Shown here in pieces: positions 28,151 through 36,217 of a DNA stretch of 49,107 bases. Below the pieces are notes generated by a model. That model made no database searches, was not told the DNA's origin, and saw nothing but the letters and a program-made list of their open reading frames with translations. The DNA is from Planctomyces sp. (GTDB lineage: Bacteria > Planctomycetota > Planctomycetia > Planctomycetales > Planctomycetaceae): assembly GCA_005778225.1 (NCBI GenBank), contig SXPC01000133.1, positions 1 to 49,107 of the forward strand. Direction: 5' to 3'. A program made the position numbers and the translations under genes. Each line of letters begins with the position of its first letter. Positions within the stretch are counted from its first letter, which is position 1.

Positions 28151-28627
28151 TCAGGCGTATCTGGCGAGTTCGTCGCCGGTGAGGCGGTAGACGGTCCACT
28201 CGTCCATGGGTTTGGCGCCGAGGGATTTGTAGAACTCGATGGAAGGTTCGTTCCAGTTGAGGACGGACCATTCGACGCGGCCGCAGCCTTCCTGGTTGGC
28301 TTTGATGAAGACCGATTTGATGAGGGCTTTGCCGATGCCCTGGCCTCGGTACTCGGGTTCGACGAAGAGGTCTTCGAGGTAGATCCCGGGTTTGGCGAGG
28401 AAGGTCGAGTAGTTATAGAAATAGAGAGCAAAGCCGACGACTTTGCCATTGGTCTGAGCCAGTTGGCATTCCGCGACCGGTTTTGAGCCGAAGAGGGTCT
28501 CGCGCAACGTCGCTTCGGTGGCGACGACTTCGCCCGAGAGTTTTTCGTAGTCAGCAAGCGCCTGGATGAGTCGCAGGATATGGACTTCATCGCCGGCGAT
28601 GGCGGGGCGGATTTCGAAGGGGGGCAA
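28151..28627 (-). CDS. GNAT N-acetyltransferase (diamine acetyltransferase-like)
   Basis: A protein of 158 aa, a complete GNAT domain. It starts IRPAIAGDEVHILRLIQALADYEK, which is typical of the spermidine/spermine (SSAT) and thialysine N-acetyltransferase group. The acetyl-CoA-binding loop is EPEYRGQGIGKAL (Q/R-x-x-G-x-G/A), preceded by YLEDLFV, and LNWNEPSIEFYKSLGA lies near the end. It probably acetylates a small amine; the exact substrate is uncertain. It lies 10 bases downstream of the metallophosphoesterase gene on the same strand, so it is likely co-transcribed. Confidence 0.85.
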   Translation of the reverse strand: MPPFEIRPAIAGDEVHILRLIQALADYEKLSGEVVATEATLRETLFGSKPVAECQLAQTNGKVVGFALYFYNYSTFLAKPGIYLEDLFVEPEYRGQGIGKALIKSVFIKANQEGCGRVEWSVLNWNEPSIEFYKSLGAKPMDEWTVYRLTGDELARYA

Positions 28628-28637
28628 CGGAGTCTCC

Positions 28638-29549
28638 TCAGGCAGTCAGGGCGTCGTCTTTGGTCAACGTGAAGATGGTGATTTCGGGTGGGACCAGGAA
28701 GCGGACAGGGCGGGCGTAGCCGAGGCCGGGGTTGATGTAGAGTTTGGCTTTGCCGCTGTCGCTGATGACTTCGCCTTGCGCGTAGCGTTTATTCTTGACG
28801 GACAGGATGGGGGCACCGACGCCGGGGAACCAGCATTGCCCGCCATGGGTGTGACCGGAGAGCATCCAGCCGTCGTAGTCGGCCCAGGCTTTTTTATCAA
28901 TGACGTCGGGATTGTGACAGAGTGCAAGTTTGGGGCGAGTGAGATCGAGTTTCTCGAAGACTGGCCTGGAGTCATACATTGGGGTCCAGAGATCACAGAC
29001 GCCCGCGAGTTGAAGGCCTTCGATGTCGAGAACATCGTTGTTGATAAACGCCAATCGTGTCTCTGACATGACATCAAAGAGCTTGTGCGCGATCTCAGGT
29101 TGTTGCCAGTCTTCGCCACAATCATGATTTCCGGTGATTCCGTAAATGCCCAGGGGGAACTCGGGCAGGTTGGTAAACAGATGAAGCAGCTTTTCCCACG
29201 GCTGATCACGCTCGGAGTAACTGATGAAATCCCCGGTGACGACGAGTAGGTCGCCGCGCAGTTCATGGAGATGGGCAAACGCGGACTGGAGGTAATTCTG
29301 ATCGACGATCGGGCCGACGTGGATGTCGCTGATCTGGATGAGACGTTTCCCCTGCAGCGAGTTCGGCAGGTCTCGGATCGGCATTGAGAGTTCACGAACC
29401 CGATAGGCAAAGGGCTCCCAGTAGCGGGCATAGGCTGCGGTCCCAGTCGGGAGCAGGACCGTCGAAGCAGCCGCGGCTGCGAGGAAACGCCGACGCGTCC
29501 AGAGTGGCTTGTTGGCGGGAGAAGCTGGGGGAGTTACGGAGTCAGTCAT
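28638..29549 (-). CDS. Tat-exported metallophosphoesterase (YkuE-like)
   Basis: A protein of 303 aa from the ATG at 29549; a longer frame to 29597 is less likely. The N-terminal twin-arginine signal is TRRRFLAAAAASTVLL. The calcineurin-like metal site is complete: SDIHVGP, VVTGDFIS, GITGNHDCG, then CHNPD and SGHTHGGQ. YkuE-type relatives are membrane-associated phosphoesterases proposed to act on UDP-2,3-diacylglucosamine-like or other phospho-lipids; the substrate here is not shown. Confidence 0.88.
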   Translation of the reverse strand: MTDSVTPPASPANKPLWTRRRFLAAAAASTVLLPTGTAAYARYWEPFAYRVRELSMPIRDLPNSLQGKRLIQISDIHVGPIVDQNYLQSAFAHLHELRGDLLVVTGDFISYSERDQPWEKLLHLFTNLPEFPLGIYGITGNHDCGEDWQQPEIAHKLFDVMSETRLAFINNDVLDIEGLQLAGVCDLWTPMYDSRPVFEKLDLTRPKLALCHNPDVIDKKAWADYDGWMLSGHTHGGQCWFPGVGAPILSVKNKRYAQGEVISDSGKAKLYINPGLGYARPVRFLVPPEITIFTLTKDDALTA

Positions 29550-29612
29550 GCGGAACCGAACCTGATGTTTCAAACTGGGCAAGATGTTTGATCTCAAGAA
29601 ACCTTAACGATT

Positions 29613-30617
29613 GTGACGATCATACCAAAGAGGAATTGTCCCCGGTGTGTGACCGCGCAAACAAGGTTTGATTCGTTGCGACTACTCAAGCTGCTTATTC
29701 TGGCTAGCTTCACTCTTTCGGGGTGTGTGATCACTGACTTGACGGTCAGTAATCCGATGCCTGAGATGAGCCGGGTCGCGATTGTGCCGTTTGTGAATCT
29801 CTCCAGCGAGCGAGCCGTCGATGGACGCCACTTTGCCGAGATCTATTTTTCGGAATTGCAGAAGTGCCCGGGATTCCAGGTGCTGCCGCTGGGGATCACC
29901 GAGACCGCGATACGCGAGCACAATCTGAATCTGGAACGCCCTGCTGAGATCCTCGAGCTGGCCGAGATTCTGGACGTGGATGCGGTCGTCTTTGGGGCCG
30001 TGACGGAGTATTCGCCGTATAAGCCGCCGCGTCTGGGGCTGCAGGTTTCCTGGTATGCGGCGCGCGAGTTTCACTTTTTCCCTGGCATTCCGCTCGATCC
30101 CAAGCTGCGACATCATGAGAACAAGGTCTACAAAGACCACATGGTCGAGAAGGCAAAATTCTGGAAACATCATGGACACGAGCGTTGTGAAAAATGTCAG
30201 ACCCGATGCCCCGAGGGACATCCCGTCGGCTGTCAGTGCCAACAATGCCTGACTGCTCCGCGATGCGAGGAATGCACACTCGACATCCGTGGCCAGTCGC
30301 CCGTTGGCCAGCCAATGATTGAAGTCGTCGAAGGTCCGATGATTCCCGAGGAAACGCCGTTGGAGTATTCTGCGGAACCGCAGCCGGTGATGTCCTACAC
30401 CCGGATCTTCGACAGTTCCGACCCTGATCTGGCGGGCGTTATGCGGGACTATGTTGAGCTGAATGGCGAATTACGCTCCGGGGGATTCAAAGGCTGGACG
30501 CAGCGTTCGGATGACTATGTGCGATTCTGTATGCACCGCATGATCCTGGAAATGTTCCAGCTGCATGGCGGGGAAGCCAAGCGACGCTTCTTCCTCACGA
30601 ACCGACGCTATCGGTAG
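29613..30617 (+). CDS. Cys-rich lipoprotein with CsgG/LpoB-like N-domain
   Basis: Up to 334 aa from a GTG at 29613; a GTG at 29649 is also possible. The signal sequence LLKLLILASFTLSGC ends in a lipobox. The mature N-domain (SRVAIVPFVNLSSERAVDG, then LDVDAVVFGAVTEYSPY) resembles the alpha/beta domain shared by CsgG, LpoB and similar outer-membrane lipoproteins. In the middle (about residues 191-221) is a cluster of eight cysteines in about 31 residues: CEKC, TRC, GCQCQQC and RCEEC. This looks like a metal-binding insert and is unusual for an exported lipoprotein. The C-terminal segment ends in FLTNRRYR. Confidence 0.65.
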   Translation: MTIIPKRNCPRCVTAQTRFDSLRLLKLLILASFTLSGCVITDLTVSNPMPEMSRVAIVPFVNLSSERAVDGRHFAEIYFSELQKCPGFQVLPLGITETAIREHNLNLERPAEILELAEILDVDAVVFGAVTEYSPYKPPRLGLQVSWYAAREFHFFPGIPLDPKLRHHENKVYKDHMVEKAKFWKHHGHERCEKCQTRCPEGHPVGCQCQQCLTAPRCEECTLDIRGQSPVGQPMIEVVEGPMIPEETPLEYSAEPQPVMSYTRIFDSSDPDLAGVMRDYVELNGELRSGGFKGWTQRSDDYVRFCMHRMILEMFQLHGGEAKRRFFLTNRRYR

Positions 30618-30779
30618 TGCCATAATTGTTCACTGCAGTGAGATTTCTTTCGGCCGGAAATGTTTATTCTCATGAGACATTGGGAAAGTTTGTGTGCATG
30701 TGTTTGTAAATCGTTGCCGATACTTTTGAGGTCAGCCGCGAACACGGAAGTCCGTCGCCTGCGCTCAGGGAACACATCT

Positions 30780-31028
30780 ATGCCGACATCCAACTCACAT
30801 GTCAATCTCGTCGCGCTGGTCAAAGACGGCCAGCGTTATGTGTTCGTCTTTGATGAAAAATCGATCTCACAGTTGATGCAGACGCTGGGGCGCTATGCAT
30901 CTGATCCAGAGCTGAATTTCAACTGGTATGATGCTGCGCTGCTGAGCCAGAAAATTCGACGCCTGCAGCAGGAAGCCAAGCCTGCGCCGCCGGCAGTGAA
31001 CAAGGCAGTGAAGAAAAAAGCGGGCTGA
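30780..31028 (+). CDS. Small conserved-looking protein, function unknown
   Basis: An 82-aa protein from the ATG at 30780. The frame continues upstream to 30660, but that part looks non-coding. It starts MPTSNSHVNLVALVKDGQRY, continues VFVFDEKSISQLMQTLGRYA, and ends in a basic Ala/Pro/Lys-rich tail (AVKKKAG). No membrane segment or signal. No family name recognised. Located 118 bases upstream of the recombinase gene. Confidence 0.6.
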   Translation: MPTSNSHVNLVALVKDGQRYVFVFDEKSISQLMQTLGRYASDPELNFNWYDAALLSQKIRRLQQEAKPAPPAVNKAVKKKAG

Positions 31029-31145
31029 AAACGATCGTGCATCAACACAGATTCACAGCGATCTGGATTTCTGCGATAAAGCAGTGCGTTGAGGTTCGAC
31101 TTCTTCAACGAACATCCGGCTGCTCGAAAACTGGCAGGTTCAATC

Positions 31146-32054
31146 ATGCGATCAGCGTTTGTGGGATTCCAGCGTTATCTGGAGATTGAGAAGAACGCCT
31201 CTGAGCTGACGGTGAAGGCGTATCGGGATGATTTCGAGAGCTTTGCTGACTATGCAGAGGATCGTCTCGGCGGCTTGCCGGCGCCTGAAAACATCGATAT
31301 CACGGCGTTGCGTGGGTATGTCTCGTATCTGCATGAGTGTCAGTATGCGAAGACGACGATTGCGCGTCGACTGGCCTGCATGCGGAGTCTGTTTCGCTAC
31401 TGTCGTCGTGAAGGATTGATGACGGGGAATCCTGCTCAAGCGCTACGTACACCTCGAACGGGACGCAAGCTGCCGAAGTTTTTGACGAGCGATCAGATCG
31501 CAAAACTTCTTGAAGCGCCTCCGGGCAATACGGTGATGGGACGACGTGACCGCGCGATCCTGGAAACCATTTATTCGGCTGGCTTGCGGGCTGCGGAACT
31601 GGTCGGATTGAACATCGAAGACTGGGATCAGGATAGCGGCGTGATCCGCGTCCGCGGAAAAGGGAAGAAGGAACGCATCGCCCCGGTCGGCAGTTTCGCA
31701 TCGAAGGCACTCTTGCGCTGGATGGCGGATCGAAAGAGTCTTCCCACGGCCCGGAGCAAGGACTCCGGAGCCATGTTCACCAGTCGCGTGAAGACCCGTC
31801 TGACCACTCGATCGTTGCAGCGGCTGCTGGATAAGTACATTCTGCAGGTCGGGTTGGATAAGCAACTGAGCCCGCACTCCCTGCGTCACAGCTTCGCGAC
31901 GCATCTACTTGATGGCGGGGCGGACCTGCGCAGCGTGCAGGAGATGCTCGGCCATAAGAGCCTGACGACCACTCAGATCTATACCCACGTCTCTGCTCAA
32001 CGCCTGAGAGAGACTTATGAAGCCGCTCACCCGCATGCCCAGAAGCGCGATTGA
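31146..32054 (+). CDS. xerC: Tyrosine recombinase XerC/XerD
   Basis: A protein of 302 aa from the ATG at 31146. The N-terminal SAM-like domain ([19 protein letters not shown]) is followed by the catalytic domain with Arg in [10 protein letters not shown], Lys in [24 protein letters not shown] and the nucleophile Tyr in QIYTHVS. Length and motifs are those of the chromosome-dimer-resolving Xer pair; C versus D cannot be decided without comparison. Its higher-GC codon use matches the chromosomal neighbours, unlike the island integrase. Ends four bases from the convergent glycosyltransferase gene. Confidence 0.88.
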   Translation: MRSAFVGFQRYLEIEKNASELTVKAYRDDFESFADYAEDRLGGLPAPENIDITALRGYVSYLHECQYAKTTIARRLACMRSLFRYCRREGLMTGNPAQALRTPRTGRKLPKFLTSDQIAKLLEAPPGNTVMGRRDRAILETIYSAGLRAAELVGLNIEDWDQDSGVIRVRGKGKKERIAPVGSFASKALLRWMADRKSLPTARSKDSGAMFTSRVKTRLTTRSLQRLLDKYILQVGLDKQLSPHSLRHSFATHLLDGGADLRSVQEMLGHKSLTTTQIYTHVSAQRLRETYEAAHPHAQKRD

Positions 32055-32058
32055 AGAG

Positions 32059-33360
32059 TCATTTTTTGACTGCGTCCTGGCGGGAGACGTCTTTATTCAG
32101 AAATCCGATCAGCGCCTCAGCGCTTTTGTCGGAGGTATGATGACTTCTCAGACGCTGGTGGCCGGTGTGGGCGTGCAGGCGATGGAGGTTGGGGTCGTTG
32201 ATCCATGAGGAGACGGCTTCTGCGATTTTCCTGGGGTCGTGATCGAGCGTGAGAATTCCGCCCTGTGTGGACGCAACGAGTTCAGGGAAGGCGCCTTTTG
32301 ATGGGAGCACAACCGGAACGCCGTTGGCGATCGCTTCGAGGACGTATAGCCCTTTGGGTTCTTCGAAGGTGGCGGGGACGCAGAGGGCGTCGATTTCGTT
32401 GTAGAAGCGGACTTTTTCAGACAGCCCCTTCGGACTGCCGATGTGGGTGATGTGGGCCTTCAAGTGAGGGTACTTGTTGAGTTCGTCGTTCATCCAGGCT
32501 TCTCGTGATGGATGAAGATACCCGCCGTAGCGGAACTTGGTGTGAGGGTGCTTGGCGTGAAGATGTGAGAAGGCTTCGAGGGCGACGTGGAAGCCTTTTT
32601 CGGGGGCGATCCGCGCGAAGTAGCCGAGGGTGAAGGTGTCTTCCTTGAGCAGTTTGGGCTGGCCTTTGTGAGGAGTCGCATCAATGCCGAGGGGGAGGAC
32701 GTTGATCTGCGCGGGATCGATCGAGAGGTAGTTGGCGATGTAGCGTCGGTAATAATCCGAATACGTGAAGTAGCCGTCGTAGTGCTGCCAACTGGAACGT
32801 AGGATACTCATGGCTTCGCTGCGATAGGGTTCGATGAGTTGATCGAGGAAGGAATCATCACCCTGGAGGAAGCCGAAGAGTTTGCCCTGATACTTCTGAC
32901 GGAGGGCCGGGACGATGCCGGAGAGAAGAATATTGCTGAGGATGATCACATCGGGTTTGAGGTGGTTGGTGACATAATCGACGAGGTCGAGAACGAGCTC
33001 TTTCTGTGGGCCATTGACGCCTTTGAGCATCGAGATCGTCAGCGCGCCGAGTTGTTTGGCGTCGTTACTGACGCCCATCTTTGTGGCGTAATTCAGGACT
33101 GACGGGGCATCCATCCATTTTGTCATCCAGCGTGGCATTTTGCGAAACCACGGGTACTGGTGAAGCATGTAAAGACGAATGCCGCCCATGAAGACGGGGC
33201 TTGATTCGGACAAGTCATCGTCAAGAGTCAGCGGGGTATACAGCGGGACGAGCGTGACCTCTTCGCCTCGGCTGATGAGGGCTTTGGCGAGGGTGTTGTC
33301 CTGCATACAGCTGCCGCAGAACATCCCCGCGCCGCCAGCTGTGATGAACGAAATCTTCAT
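32059..33360 (-). CDS. Glycosyltransferase family 4 (GT-B)
   Basis: A protein of 433 aa from the ATG at 33360 (starting MKISFITAGGAGMFCGSC), a typical Gly-rich N-terminal loop. The C-terminal Rossmann domain has LGYFARIAPEKGFHVALEA (donor-binding) and the E-x7-E-like stretch in CVPATFEEPKGLYVLEAIANG, then VPVVLPSKGAFPEL. It transfers a sugar from a nucleotide-sugar donor; the acceptor is unknown. It is a single gene divergent from prmC. Confidence 0.85.
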   Translation of the reverse strand: MKISFITAGGAGMFCGSCMQDNTLAKALISRGEEVTLVPLYTPLTLDDDLSESSPVFMGGIRLYMLHQYPWFRKMPRWMTKWMDAPSVLNYATKMGVSNDAKQLGALTISMLKGVNGPQKELVLDLVDYVTNHLKPDVIILSNILLSGIVPALRQKYQGKLFGFLQGDDSFLDQLIEPYRSEAMSILRSSWQHYDGYFTYSDYYRRYIANYLSIDPAQINVLPLGIDATPHKGQPKLLKEDTFTLGYFARIAPEKGFHVALEAFSHLHAKHPHTKFRYGGYLHPSREAWMNDELNKYPHLKAHITHIGSPKGLSEKVRFYNEIDALCVPATFEEPKGLYVLEAIANGVPVVLPSKGAFPELVASTQGGILTLDHDPRKIAEAVSSWINDPNLHRLHAHTGHQRLRSHHTSDKSAEALIGFLNKDVSRQDAVKK

Positions 33361-33460
33361 GGGGGTTGATCGTGACTTTGTAGGGTGCATGTGAGGCTTC
33401 GCGAACCACACCAGATGGGCGCTAAACCCATCGAAAACGATGCTCCGGGATTGTGGGCGA

Positions 33461-33495
33461 ATTTGGTGCGGTTCGAAGACTCACCAGCACCCTAC
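33461..33495 (+). repeat. 35-bp dispersed repeat, copy 1
   Basis: A 35-base sequence identical to 45149-45183. It contains short complementary ends (GGTGC and GCACC) and TTCGAA in the middle, and resembles a REP-type unit. It lies in the divergent region between the glycosyltransferase and prmC. Confidence 0.85.
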
Positions 33496-33628
33496 ATTAT
33501 TGTAGACAACAGGCCTCGTCCAAGAAGAGTTTTCGCGCCGAAAACCTGGCAACGCTGTTTCCTCTGTGTTTTGCGGGCCACAACAGTTACAACTGTCCTT
33601 TTGCGATTCTCCCCTCAATTGATACTGC

Positions 33629-34519
33629 ATGTCCACCAAACCTGATGATCAACCCTGGACTGTCGGTCGGATCCTGACCTGGACGACCGACTACCTGAAG
33701 AAAAGCGGCGCCCCGAATCCGCGGCTCGATGCGGAAGTTCTGCTCGCGCATTCCTTGCGGAAGTCTCGCATCCAGCTGTACACAATGTATGACACCGTCC
33801 TCGAGGATGCGTCCCGGGCGACGATGCGGGATCTCGTCAAACGTCGTGCCAATCACGAGCCTGTTGCTTATCTGGTCGGCCACAAGGAATTCTTTAGTCT
33901 CGAGTTCGAAGTCAATAAAGCTGTCCTGATCCCGCGTCCTGAGACCGAACTGCTCGTGATGCATGCGATTGAAATCGCCCGCCAGTTCTATGCCAGCGCG
34001 TCGGTGGACATTCTCGACTTGTGCACTGGTTCAGGCTGCATCGCGGTGGCGATCGCGACGACGCTCAAGCAGGCGAATTTGACAGCGATTGATATCAGTC
34101 CCGACGCCCTCGAAGTCGCCAAACGCAATGCAGCTCGTCATAAACTGGAATCTCGTGTCGAGTTTCTTCAAAGCGATCTCTTTGGGTCCCTGCCCGCTGA
34201 CAGGAAATTCCACGTCCTTGTCACCAATCCGCCGTACATCGTCGAAGCAGACATGGCGACGCTGGAACCCAACGTCAAAAATCACGAGCCGCATCTGGCG
34301 CTCAATGGCGGCCCCGATGGCATGACCTTCATCACGCCGATTCTCGAGCGGGCGCCCCAGCACCTCCACCCCGACGGCTGGCTGCTCATGGAATTCACGC
34401 CCGAGCTTCAACCTTCGATTCAATCTGTCCTCGACCGCCTTGGTTGCTACCGCGAAACCCAGTGGATCAAAGACCTCTCTGGACAAATTCGGCATTTACG
34501 GACACGATTAAGCCAATAA
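33629..34519 (+). CDS. prmC: Peptide chain release factor glutamine methyltransferase
   Basis: A protein of 296 aa. The N-terminal helical domain (TVGRILTWTTDYLKKSG) is followed by YLVGHKEFFSLEF and LIPRPETE, both hallmarks of PrmC/HemK. The SAM-binding motif is DILDLCTGSGCIAVAIA and the catalytic NPPY motif is VTNPPYIVE. PrmC methylates the Gln of the GGQ motif in release factors RF1 and RF2. Length is normal. It is 157 bases upstream of murA on the same strand, separated by a repeat. Confidence 0.95.
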   Translation: MSTKPDDQPWTVGRILTWTTDYLKKSGAPNPRLDAEVLLAHSLRKSRIQLYTMYDTVLEDASRATMRDLVKRRANHEPVAYLVGHKEFFSLEFEVNKAVLIPRPETELLVMHAIEIARQFYASASVDILDLCTGSGCIAVAIATTLKQANLTAIDISPDALEVAKRNAARHKLESRVEFLQSDLFGSLPADRKFHVLVTNPPYIVEADMATLEPNVKNHEPHLALNGGPDGMTFITPILERAPQHLHPDGWLLMEFTPELQPSIQSVLDRLGCYRETQWIKDLSGQIRHLRTRLSQ

Positions 34520-34524
34520 ATCCC

Positions 34525-34637
34525 AGAAGATTTACCACAGAGGTCACGGAGGAACACAGAGTCACACAGGGAAGAAGGAGAGATGATTTCTCTGTGAGCC
34601 TCCGTGTTACCCTGTATCCTCGGTGGTAAAATCTTCT
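34525..34637. repeat. Long imperfect inverted repeat (ACCACAGAGG-type)
   Basis: The outer arms AGAAGATTTACCAC (34525-34538) and GTGGTAAAATCTTCT (34623-34637) pair, and inner words (CACGGAGGAACACAGAG against CTCTGTGAGCCTCCGTG) extend the stem around a short purine-rich loop. The same vocabulary appears at 42029-42062 and weakly at 26511-26560, so it is a dispersed family. It may also end transcription of prmC. Confidence 0.7.
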
Positions 34638-34675
34638 GAGATTCTTTCGACATACGACACGGACAAGGATGTCCC

Positions 34676-36058
34676 ATGGATCTATTCATCATTCAGGGAG
34701 GAACGCGGCTTGGTGGCGTGGCGCGTGTGCATGGGTCCAAGAATGCGGCGCTGCCGATTATGGCGGCTTCGATCCTGACGGATGCTCCGTTGACGCTGAC
34801 GAACATTCCGGATCTGGCTGATATCCGCTCAATGCTGGCGCTTCTGGATCGTCTGGGCGTGTCGATGTCGGCGAACCTCGCGTCCTCAAGGCTGACGCTG
34901 CAGGCTGACGATCCGAGTTCGTTTATCGCACCCTATGACCTTGTCCGGAAAATGCGGGCGAGTATCTGTGTCCTCGGGCCGTTGCTTGCCAAACGCAAGA
35001 AGGCCATTGTCTCGCTCCCCGGGGGTTGTGCGATCGGGCATCGTCCGATTGATCTGCACCTCAAAGGCCTGGCGGCGCTGGGCGTTGATCTTCGCATTGA
35101 ACGCGGTTATGTCATTGCCCAGGCGGAACACCTGACCGGCACGACGATCGATCTGGCGGGCCCGAATGGCACGACGGTGACAGGGACGTGCAACCTGTTG
35201 TGCGCAGCGACTCTCGCCAAGGGAACAACGGTTCTGACATCAGCTGCCCGCGAACCGGAAGTGATCGATCTCGGGGAGCTGCTCATCAAGATGGGAGCGA
35301 AGATCGAGGGTCTCGGGACGTCCACGCTCACCATCCACGGCGTTACAGAACTCGGCGCTGCAACGCACGAAGTCATCCCTGATCGTATCGAAGCCGCGAC
35401 GTTGCTCATCGCGGGCGCGATCACCGGCGGCGAAGTGACACTCGAAACAGTCCGAGCGGATCATCTGACATCGGTCGTCGATGCCCTTACTCGCATGGGG
35501 TGTACGGTCCAGAAGACACATCGTTCGATGACGATCAGGACGTTCGAAAAGCTGTCCCCGATTGATCTGGCGACGGGCCCTTACCCTGCTTTCCCGACTG
35601 ACGTTCAGGCTCAATTGATGGCACTAGCCACGCTGGCTCCGGGCAAAAGTCGCATTGTCGAAACGGTCTTTCCCGACCGTTTCATGCATGTCTCGGAGCT
35701 CGTGCGACTTGGGGCTCAGATCGAGCAGCATGGCAATACCGCGATCATTAATGGCTGTCGTCCCATGAATGGCGCTCCGCTGATGGCGTCTGATCTACGC
35801 GCGAGTGCTGCGTTGATCCTCGCAGCTCTCGCGTCACAGGGAGAGACGGTCCTGCGACGCATCTACCACCTCGACCGCGGCTACCAGCGACTTGACGAGA
35901 CCCTCAATCAGCTCGGTGCGAAGATTACTCGCGTAGCAGACGTTCCCGAAAACCTGCCGGAGGAATCGATTCCCGGCAGTGATCTACTCGCAGGCCCGCA
36001 CTGGTTGACGAAGCCAGCGGGCGTGTCGGAGAGTGCAGAAGGTCGGACCTCGTTGTAA
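34676..36058 (+). CDS. murA: UDP-N-acetylglucosamine 1-carboxyvinyltransferase
   Basis: A protein of 460 aa. This is the first committed enzyme of peptidoglycan synthesis, adding enolpyruvate from PEP to UDP-GlcNAc. Diagnostic features are GSKNAALPIMAASILT (Lys and Asn of the active site), the catalytic Cys in LPGGCAIGHRPID, and FPTDVQAQLMALA. The C-terminus continues about 40 residues past the usual end with an Asp/Glu/Pro-containing tail. Its presence fits the finding that planctomycetes do make peptidoglycan. Confidence 0.93.
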   Translation: MDLFIIQGGTRLGGVARVHGSKNAALPIMAASILTDAPLTLTNIPDLADIRSMLALLDRLGVSMSANLASSRLTLQADDPSSFIAPYDLVRKMRASICVLGPLLAKRKKAIVSLPGGCAIGHRPIDLHLKGLAALGVDLRIERGYVIAQAEHLTGTTIDLAGPNGTTVTGTCNLLCAATLAKGTTVLTSAAREPEVIDLGELLIKMGAKIEGLGTSTLTIHGVTELGAATHEVIPDRIEAATLLIAGAITGGEVTLETVRADHLTSVVDALTRMGCTVQKTHRSMTIRTFEKLSPIDLATGPYPAFPTDVQAQLMALATLAPGKSRIVETVFPDRFMHVSELVRLGAQIEQHGNTAIINGCRPMNGAPLMASDLRASAALILAALASQGETVLRRIYHLDRGYQRLDETLNQLGAKITRVADVPENLPEESIPGSDLLAGPHWLTKPAGVSESAEGRTSL

Positions 36059-36217
36059 GAAATGAGTTGGAACTCGTTTCAGTGCGGCCATTTCGTCCTC
36101 CACCCACCGGGCTGTTTTTGCCCCGGCTGTCCCTGCCATCGACATCCCTCCCTGAACGCATGCATGATCATGAGAATTCACGCTCCATCTTCGCAGATCC
36201 CCCCCCCGCTCGCCTTT

